This document shows positions 1 through 6,179 of a DNA stretch of 6,179 nucleotides, piece by piece; positions within the stretch are counted from its first letter, which is position 1; each line of letters starts with the position of its first letter. Made by a program: the position numbers and the translations under genes. The notes beneath the pieces were generated by a model that did not search any database, had not been told where the DNA came from, and saw only the letters and a program-made list of their open reading frames with translations. This stretch comes from an uncultured Clostridium sp. (GTDB taxonomy: Bacteria; Bacillota; Clostridia; TANB77; CAG-508). Location of the stretch: the NCBI GenBank assembly GCA_900556345.1, contig USOM01000058.1, forward strand, positions 1-6,179, given 5' to 3'.

Positions 1-217
1 ACTTGATGTTGATGCAATTAAGACTGTTTCTAAGGGTGTTGAGATGTTTAAAAATGATGAAAATGCGGTTTTAATTATTACTCATAATACTAAAATTTTG
101 CATAATTTAACACCAGATTTTGTTCACATTTTGGTTGATGGAAAAATTGTTAAAACTGGAAATGCAGATTTAGCAAAAGAAATTGAGGAAAATGGATATA
201 GAAATTATAAAAAATAG
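1..217 (+). CDS. sufC: SufC, Fe-S cluster assembly ATPase (3' part only)
   Basis: This is the last 71 codons of an ABC-type ATPase, read from base 2 and stopping at TAG 215-217. The visible part begins with LDVDA, which matches the D-loop just after Walker B in SufC. It continues with LIITH, where His28 of the fragment is the H-loop switch histidine, and with DFVHILVDGKIVKTG and a closing EIEENGY, both typical of SufC C-termini. SufC is cytosolic and forms SufBC2D, in which its ATP hydrolysis drives conformational change during cluster building. Walker A and the signature motif lie upstream of the window. Being followed by sufB and sufD supports the name, although a minus-strand small gene intervenes. 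All seven valine codons here are GTT, unlike sufB, which prefers GTA. Identification is firm; completeness of the upstream part cannot be seen. Confidence 0.93.
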   Translation, partial: LDVDAIKTVSKGVEMFKNDENAVLIITHNTKILHNLTPDFVHILVDGKIVKTGNADLAKEIEENGYRNYKK

Positions 218-235
218 AGCCGCAATAAATGCGGC
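209..235 (-). terminator. Rho-independent terminator of the minus-strand small gene
   Basis: A six-base-pair GC-rich stem, GCCGCA (219-224) with TGCGGC (230-235), closes a five-base loop. Read on the minus strand it is followed four bases later by six Ts (the complement of 209-214). It sits 7 bases past the stop of the small gene. On the plus strand no T-run follows the stem, so it should stop minus-strand transcription much better than sufC transcription. Its T-tract overlaps the last codons of sufC. Confidence 0.7.
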
Positions 236-241
236 CTAGTG

Positions 242-373
242 TTACAATGGAGATTTTCTCCTTTTGTGGGGAGGCAAATTCTTCAAACGATTTGTAGCAT
301 TCTTTGTATTTGTGTTATTACTATTCTTTTTAGTTTGATTGCATATAGCTTTTGCAACTTTACAATTTGCCAT
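242..373 (-). CDS. Small, strongly basic 43-residue protein, function unknown
   Basis: I do not recognise this family. The gene runs from ATG at 373 down to TAA at 242-244 and encodes 43 residues beginning MANCKVAKAICN and ending LPPHKRRKSPL. The open frame extends further upstream, but this start is chosen because a strong AAGGAGG (complement of 382-388) lies 8 bases before it. It is also preceded by a minus-strand promoter and followed by a terminator, which together make a real transcription unit likely. The product has 11 Lys/Arg, no Asp or Glu, nine Asn, and two cysteines spaced C4-x6-C11. No signal peptide or membrane segment is evident. It lies between sufC and sufB, opposite to the suf genes. 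A nucleic-acid-binding or ribosome-associated role would fit the charge, but that is only inference from composition. Confidence 0.68.
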   Translation of the reverse strand: MANCKVAKAICNQTKKNSNNTNTKNATNRLKNLPPHKRRKSPL

Positions 374-381
374 AATGAGGT

Positions 382-388
382 CCTCCTT
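382..388 (-). promoter_or_regulatory. Strong ribosome-binding site deciding the small-gene start
   Basis: The complement of this site reads AAGGAGG, 8 bases before ATG 373. It selects the 43-residue start over an upstream in-frame ATG at 481, which would run through the sufB start region and both promoters. Confidence 0.8.
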
Positions 389-406
389 ATTGAGCTTTAA
401 GCTAAT
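388..406. promoter_or_regulatory. Imperfect dyad, possible operator between the divergent genes
   Basis: ATTGAGCTT and AAGCTAATT flank a single T, with a perfect core AGCTT-T-AAGCT and 7 of 9 positions matching overall. It touches the proposed sufB -35 element and lies in the leader of the minus-strand gene, so a bound protein could influence both. It does not clearly match the IscR site types I know. It could also be a chance AT-rich dyad. Confidence 0.25.
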
Positions 407-435
407 TGACTGTAACGAAATGAGTATAACATAAA
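406..435 (+). promoter_or_regulatory. Candidate promoter for sufB and downstream genes
   Basis: TTGACT (406-411, five of six to the -35 consensus) is followed after 18 bases by CATAAA (430-435, four of six to the -10 consensus). TATAAC at 425-430 is a better -10 but would leave only 13 bases to that -35. sufB needs its own start of transcription because the preceding gene points the other way. The exact -10 is uncertain. Confidence 0.4.
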
Positions 436-451
436 TATAACAAAAATTCAA
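423..451 (-). promoter_or_regulatory. Minus-strand promoter for the 43-residue gene
   Basis: On the minus strand TTGAAT (complement of 446-451) and TATACT (complement of 423-428, five of six to consensus) are separated by exactly 17 bases. Transcription would start near 416, giving a leader of about 43 bases before ATG 373. The -10 overlaps TATAAC on the plus strand, so the two directions may compete for polymerase. Confidence 0.58.
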
Positions 452-471
452 ATTTCGAAAGGAATTCAAAA

Positions 472-1869
472 ATGAAAACAAACGTAGAAGAAATAAATAG
501 AAACATCTATGATATAAAAAATCAAGATGATTATGACTTCAAAATAAAAAAAGGTTTAACCCCTGAAATAATAAAAGAAATATCAAAGCAAAAAAATGAC
601 CCAGAATGGATGGCAGAGTTTAGATTAAAAGCACTAGAAACATATAACAAACTAGAACTTCCAACATGGGGACCAGATTTATCAGAATTAAATATGGACG
701 AGATTGCAACATATGTAAGACCAAAATCAAAAATGGCAGATAACTGGGAAGATGTGCCAGAAGAAATAAAAGACACATTTGATAAGTTAGGAATTCCAGA
801 AGCTGAAAAAAGGTCTTTAGCAGGAGTTGGAGCACAATATGACTCAGAAGTAGTTTATCATAGTATGAAAAAAGAGTTAATGGAACAAGGCGTAATATAT
901 ACAGATATGGAAACAGCAGTAAGAGAATACCCTGAACTTGTAAAACCTCATTTTATGAAATGTGTACCAGTAACAGATCACAAATTTGTTGCACTTCACG
1001 GTGCAGTATGGTCAGGAGGATCTTTTGTATATGTACCAAAAGGAGTAAAAGTGGATATCCCGCTTCAATCATACTTTAGACTAAATTCACCTGAATCAGG
1101 ACAATTTGAACATACTCTAATAATTGTAGAAGAAGGAGCATCACTTCACTTTATAGAAGGTTGTAGTGCACCAAAATACAATAAAGTAAACTTACATGCA
1201 GGATGTGTAGAATTATATGTAAAAGATAATGCATATTTAAGATATTCAACAATAGAAAACTGGTCAAAAAATATGCTAAACTTAAATACAAAAAAAGCAA
1301 TTGTAGGAAAAAACGCACAAATAGATTGGGTATCTGGCTCATTTGGTTCAAAAATATCAATGCTATATCCAATGAGTATATTAAATGGTGAAGGAGCAAA
1401 AACGGAATATACGGGAATATCATTTGCGGGAAAAGGACAAAACCTAGATACAGGATTTAAAGTAATTCATAATAGCCCAAACACATCAAGTTTAATAAAC
1501 TCAAAATCAATTTCGAAAAATGGTGGAGCGGCAACATATAGAGCATTGGTTAGAATAAATGAAAACTCAAAAAATTCAAAATGCTCAGTATCATGTGAAT
1601 CACTTATGTTAGATGACATTTCAAGGTCAGATACAATACCTGTAAATGACATAAGAACAGATGATGTAGAATTTTCACACGAAGCAAAAATAGGAAAAAT
1701 AAGTGATCAATCAATATTTTATCTTATGAGTAGAGGTTTATCGGAAGAAGATGCAAAAGCAATGATAGTAAGAGGATTTGCGGATCCAATATCAAAAGAA
1801 TTGCCTATAGAATATGCAGTTGAAATGAATAATTTGATAAATCTTGAACTAGATGGAGCAATTGGATAA
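472..1869 (+). CDS. sufB: SufB, Fe-S cluster scaffold subunit
   Basis: The protein has 465 residues, the usual length of Firmicute SufB. It is the cytosolic beta-helix scaffold that pairs with SufD, binds SufC and receives sulfur for cluster assembly. The N-terminal region includes DPEWM and WGPDLSELNMDEIATYVRP (about 43-84), followed by the hallmark SLAGVGAQYDSEVVYHS (115-131). IEGCSAP contains Cys231, which aligns with the E. coli Cys254 region. Cys375 in SCESL lies 29 residues before Glu404 of SHEA, the same spacing as E. coli Cys405 to Glu434, so the cluster-site cysteine and His403-Glu404 appear intact. The end reads FYLMSRGLSEEDAKAMIVRGF and KELPIEYAVEMN, both typical. AAAGGA (458-463) stands 8 bases before the ATG. 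sufD follows after 15 bases. Codons favour A endings. Confidence 0.97.
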   Translation: MKTNVEEINRNIYDIKNQDDYDFKIKKGLTPEIIKEISKQKNDPEWMAEFRLKALETYNKLELPTWGPDLSELNMDEIATYVRPKSKMADNWEDVPEEIKDTFDKLGIPEAEKRSLAGVGAQYDSEVVYHSMKKELMEQGVIYTDMETAVREYPELVKPHFMKCVPVTDHKFVALHGAVWSGGSFVYVPKGVKVDIPLQSYFRLNSPESGQFEHTLIIVEEGASLHFIEGCSAPKYNKVNLHAGCVELYVKDNAYLRYSTIENWSKNMLNLNTKKAIVGKNAQIDWVSGSFGSKISMLYPMSILNGEGAKTEYTGISFAGKGQNLDTGFKVIHNSPNTSSLINSKSISKNGGAATYRALVRINENSKNSKCSVSCESLMLDDISRSDTIPVNDIRTDDVEFSHEAKIGKISDQSIFYLMSRGLSEEDAKAMIVRGFADPISKELPIEYAVEMNNLINLELDGAIG

Positions 1870-1884
1870 GAGAAAGGAATAAAA

Positions 1885-2946
1885 ATGACAAATTTAAAGT
1901 TAAATGAAACTCCTATTAGAACAGCGAAAAATTATGGAATTAATAATATAAAATTAGAAAATATAAATGTTCCTGAGAATATTTCAGAATTTAATGGACT
2001 TAAAATCAAAGGTGTTTCAAATGATGGCAAAATTACATTAAAAGAAAATATTTGCAAAAATGATTTTAAGTACGGAAATGGCGATATTCTTTCAAAACAA
2101 ATTGAAGAAAAATCTAATAAAAATTTATGTGTTGAAATAAATGAAAAATTAGACGAAGAATTGTTTTTGGATTTTGAATTTTCAAAGGATAACACAAATT
2201 TAGTAGAAAATATATTAATAAAGGCAGATGAAAACACTAAAGGAACTATAATTATAAGATTTACATCAAAAGAGGAAAAAGAATATTACCATAATGGACA
2301 AATTAAAATAATTGCAGAGAAAAACGCAAAATTAAATATAGTGTTAGTAAATTTATTAAATAACAAGACAAATCATTTTCTAGCAATTGAAAACATAATA
2401 AAAGAAAATGCAGAAGTAAAATATGTAACAGCAGAATTTGGTGGAAAAAATACAATTATAAATTATTATACTTGCCTAAAAGAAACCGGAGCCAATAACG
2501 AAATTAATACAATTTACTTAGGTGGACAAGACCAGATAATAGACTTAAACTATATTGTAGAAGCTTATGGTGAAAAAACAAATATAGATATGGACCTAAA
2601 AGGTGCAATAAGCGGAAATTGTAAAAAACACTTCAAAGGAACAATCGACTTCAAAAAAGGATGTAAGAAATCAAAAGGAAATGAAAATGAATATTGCACT
2701 ATTTTATCAGATAAAGCAAAATCAATTGCACTTCCAATGCTATTATGTACGGAAGAAGATGTTGAGGGTAATCACTCTACTGCAGCAGGAAAAATTGATA
2801 GCAAGAAACTATTTTATTTAATGACTAGAGGACTAAGTAAAGCTGATAGTGAGAGATTAATTGTTAAGGCACAATTTAATAGTGTGTTAGAGAAAATTGA
2901 AAATGAAGAAATCAGAAATGAAATATTAAAAGAGATTGATAAATAA
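1885..2946 (+). CDS. sufD: SufD, Fe-S cluster scaffold subunit
   Basis: The protein has 353 residues, shorter than the roughly 420-440 of E. coli or Bacillus SufD; shorter forms fit clostridial SufD. It is the SufB paralogue in the SufBC2D complex and is needed for iron acquisition and cluster formation on SufB. The N-terminal half is divergent and Lys/Asn-rich; the middle is beta-rich (about 110-260). The diagnostic part is the C-terminus: EEDVEGNHSTAAGKIDSKKLFYLMTRGLSKADSERLIVKAQF. His297 here corresponds to the functional SufD histidine (His360 in E. coli). SufB-type SHEA is replaced by NHST, which separates SufD from SufB. AAAGGA (1873-1878) lies 6 bases before the ATG, and the 15-base gap after sufB indicates one operon. 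A long palindrome follows directly. Confidence 0.93.
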   Translation: MTNLKLNETPIRTAKNYGINNIKLENINVPENISEFNGLKIKGVSNDGKITLKENICKNDFKYGNGDILSKQIEEKSNKNLCVEINEKLDEELFLDFEFSKDNTNLVENILIKADENTKGTIIIRFTSKEEKEYYHNGQIKIIAEKNAKLNIVLVNLLNNKTNHFLAIENIIKENAEVKYVTAEFGGKNTIINYYTCLKETGANNEINTIYLGGQDQIIDLNYIVEAYGEKTNIDMDLKGAISGNCKKHFKGTIDFKKGCKKSKGNENEYCTILSDKAKSIALPMLLCTEEDVEGNHSTAAGKIDSKKLFYLMTRGLSKADSERLIVKAQFNSVLEKIENEEIRNEILKEIDK

Positions 2947-2947
2947 G

Positions 2948-3002
2948 TTTTCTGATTGGGGACGGTTCTTTTTCCGAAAAAGAACCGTCCCCAATCAGAA
3001 AA
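2948..3002. repeat. Perfect 55-base palindrome between sufD and sufS, REP/MITE-like
   Basis: Two 27-base arms (2948-2974 and 2976-3002) are perfect reverse complements around the single base 2975. The arms carry TGATTGGGGACGGTTC, much richer in G and C than the surroundings. As RNA it would form an uninterrupted hairpin of about 26 pairs with a tiny loop. It begins one base after the sufD stop and ends one base before the AGGAGG of sufS. It is followed by A and G, not Ts, so it is not a simple terminator. From memory, GGGGACGGTTCTTTT-type inverted repeats recur between genes in clostridial genomes, which suggests a dispersed repeat. No other copy lies in this window, and no target-site duplication can be separated from the palindrome. 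Confidence 0.9.
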
Positions 3003-3003
3003 A

Positions 3004-3009
3004 AGGAGG
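3004..3009 (+). promoter_or_regulatory. sufS ribosome-binding site next to the palindrome hairpin
   Basis: AGGAGG lies 5 bases before the ATG at 3015 and only one base after the 3' arm of the palindrome. The hairpin stem would end against the ribosome-binding region and could affect initiation or protect the downstream RNA end. Confidence 0.8.
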
Positions 3010-3014
3010 AAAAA

Positions 3015-4233
<1,219 letters not shown>

Positions 4234-4236
4234 AAC

Positions 4237-4677
4237 GTGAGAAGAGGAACACATCAATATCCATTCAGAGGAAAAATGGTGACTTTATCTGATATTTCTA
4301 GATACTATAATAATAAAGGAATAGAATTAAATCATACTATGTTTACAGCAGAGGTAAAGAAAGTTGCAGATAAAGTTGGAAGAGAAAATATAACAGAAGA
4401 ACAAGTTTTAAATTCTGTTAAAAATACACTTTGTAAAAAGAATTTGGGAACAGTTTTGCCTGAACATAGGGAAAACTGTATAAAAGAATTTGGGCAAGAT
4501 TTTTGGAATGATTTAGTAGCTAGAAAAACAGCTATTGGTCAAGCAAGAAAAGCGAGACTGGAAAGTGAGAAAAAATTTAGAGAGAGTATGAAGGTAGACC
4601 TAAACCTAACACCAGAAGTAAAAATAACTGAAAAAAATATAATTGAAAGAGAGGTTAAAGATGGAGGAGCTAGATAG
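4237..4677 (+). CDS. Unrecognised 146-residue protein between sufS and sufU
   Basis: I do not recognise this protein. It begins at GTG 4237, chosen because AGGAGG (4221-4226) stands 10 bases upstream; the next start, ATG 4276, has only an AGAGGA 3 bases away. It starts 3 bases after the sufS stop and overlaps sufU by 17 bases, so it is translated within the operon and probably coupled to sufU. The sequence is hydrophilic and likely helical, with no membrane segment or signal peptide. Residues 14-48 (MVTLSDISRYY onward) and 51-92 look globular, with ENITEEQVLNSVKNTL and FGQDFWNDLVARKTAIGQARKARLE; the last 40 residues are Lys/Glu-rich. Cys66 and Cys81 are the only cysteines, so it lacks a classic Fe-S ligand set. 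Position suggests a role linked to sulfur transfer or tRNA modification, but nothing in the sequence proves it. Confidence 0.82.
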   Translation: MRRGTHQYPFRGKMVTLSDISRYYNNKGIELNHTMFTAEVKKVADKVGRENITEEQVLNSVKNTLCKKNLGTVLPEHRENCIKEFGQDFWNDLVARKTAIGQARKARLESEKKFRESMKVDLNLTPEVKITEKNIIEREVKDGGAR

Positions 4678-5131
4678 CATATATAATGAATTAATAATGG
4701 AACACAGTATGAACTCATATAACAAAAAGAAATTAAAAGATGCAAGTTACGAGGAAATTGGACATAACCCAAATTGTGGAGATGAAATTACATTAGAAGT
4801 AAAGTTAGATGGTGATATTATAGAAGATATGGCCTTTTCTGGTCATGGTTGTGCAATTTCACAAGCTTCAACCTCAATAATGATAGATACTTTAAAGGGA
4901 AAGACTGTAAAAGAAGCACAAGATATAATAAAAACTTTTATAGGAATGATAAAAAGAGAACAGGAAAGCGAAGAAGAACTAGAAAAATTAGAAGATGCTA
5001 TAGCATTTAAAAATATAGCAAATATGCCAGCAAGAGTAAAATGTGCACTTTTAGCGTGGCATACACTTGAGGATATATTAAATAAAAATGAAGAAAATGG
5101 GAAAGGAAGCATTGATTGCTGTTGTAAATAA
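4661..5131 (+). CDS. sufU: SufU, zinc-dependent sulfurtransferase for SUF Fe-S assembly
   Basis: The 156-residue product is a SufU/IscU-fold protein that accepts sulfur from SufS and passes it to SufBCD. The ligand set seen in Bacillus SufU is present: Cys39 and Asp41 in NPNCGD, Cys64 in GHGCAISQAS, and Cys128 in ARVKCALLAW. The longer segment between the second and third cysteines (about 80-125, with a Glu-rich stretch near 100-111) is what separates SufU from IscU. ATG 4661 is preferred because GAGAGG lies 6 bases before it and MEELDSIYNELI is the usual SufU start; a TTG at 4643 would add six residues. The start lies inside the previous gene, implying translational coupling. An odd feature is the C-terminal tail ending DCCCK, three adjacent cysteines not part of the known zinc site. 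Confidence 0.94.
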   Translation: MEELDSIYNELIMEHSMNSYNKKKLKDASYEEIGHNPNCGDEITLEVKLDGDIIEDMAFSGHGCAISQASTSIMIDTLKGKTVKEAQDIIKTFIGMIKREQESEEELEKLEDAIAFKNIANMPARVKCALLAWHTLEDILNKNEENGKGSIDCCCK

Positions 5132-5132
5132 T

Positions 5133-6179
<1,047 letters not shown>

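Noticed and set aside
374..481. 79-residue version of the minus-strand protein starting at 481
   Set aside because: Its extra N-terminus crosses both promoter regions and the start of sufB, and the strong AAGGAGG is positioned for the ATG at 373.
1151..1423. Minus-strand hydrophobic frames opposite sufB, suggesting a membrane protein
   Set aside because: The hydrophobicity is a by-product of complementing A-rich codons; sufB on the other strand is unambiguous.
2948..3002. Rho-independent terminator after sufD
   Set aside because: The stem is followed by A-rich then AGGAGG on the plus strand and has no T-run on the minus strand; the flanking T and A runs are part of the stem itself.
4643..4660. 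Six-residue N-terminal extension of SufU from a TTG start
   Set aside because: ATG 4661 has GAGAGG at a normal distance and matches the usual SufU start; the TTG has no comparable site.

Overview
This is an AT-rich window with strong purine-rich Shine-Dalgarno sites (AGGAGG, AAAGGA) and standard stop codons. It looks like a low-GC Firmicute, most likely an uncultured or gut-type clostridial lineage. The judgement rests on protein style: a SufBCD scaffold with SufU rather than SufE or IscU, and an MnmA with an NPCxxCN motif. I cannot name the species.

Layout. Positions 1-217 are the 3' end of sufC, the Fe-S scaffold ATPase. Positions 219-451 hold an insertion-like unit on the minus strand: a 43-residue, very basic small protein (242-373) with its own Shine-Dalgarno, a good minus-strand promoter (423-451) and a hairpin terminator whose U-tract lies in the end of sufC. 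It separates sufC from the rest of the suf genes. From 472 to the right edge every gene is on the plus strand and tightly packed: sufB (472-1869), sufD (1885-2946), a perfect 55-base palindrome (2948-3002), sufS (3015-4233, broken by a one-base frameshift), an unrecognised gene (4237-4677), sufU (4661-5131, overlapping its upstream neighbour by 17 bases) and mnmA (5133 to the window end, partial).

How they work together (family knowledge). SufS takes sulfur from cysteine as a persulfide. SufU, a zinc-bound transferase, carries it to the SufBC2D scaffold, where SufC hydrolyses ATP and the [Fe-S] cluster is built. MnmA thiolates uridine-34 of tRNAs for Lys, Glu and Gln, so it also draws on desulfurase-derived sulfur, and this MnmA has the CxxC plus distal Cys arrangement that may itself hold an Fe-S cluster. 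The cassette is therefore a combined Fe-S assembly and tRNA-thiolation operon.

Main points to re-examine: the sufS frameshift four codons before the catalytic cysteine; the perfect palindrome abutting the sufS ribosome-binding site; the acid-free small protein encoded against the operon; and the unknown gene translationally nested between sufS and sufU. No RNA gene, CRISPR array, transposase or prophage gene is visible.
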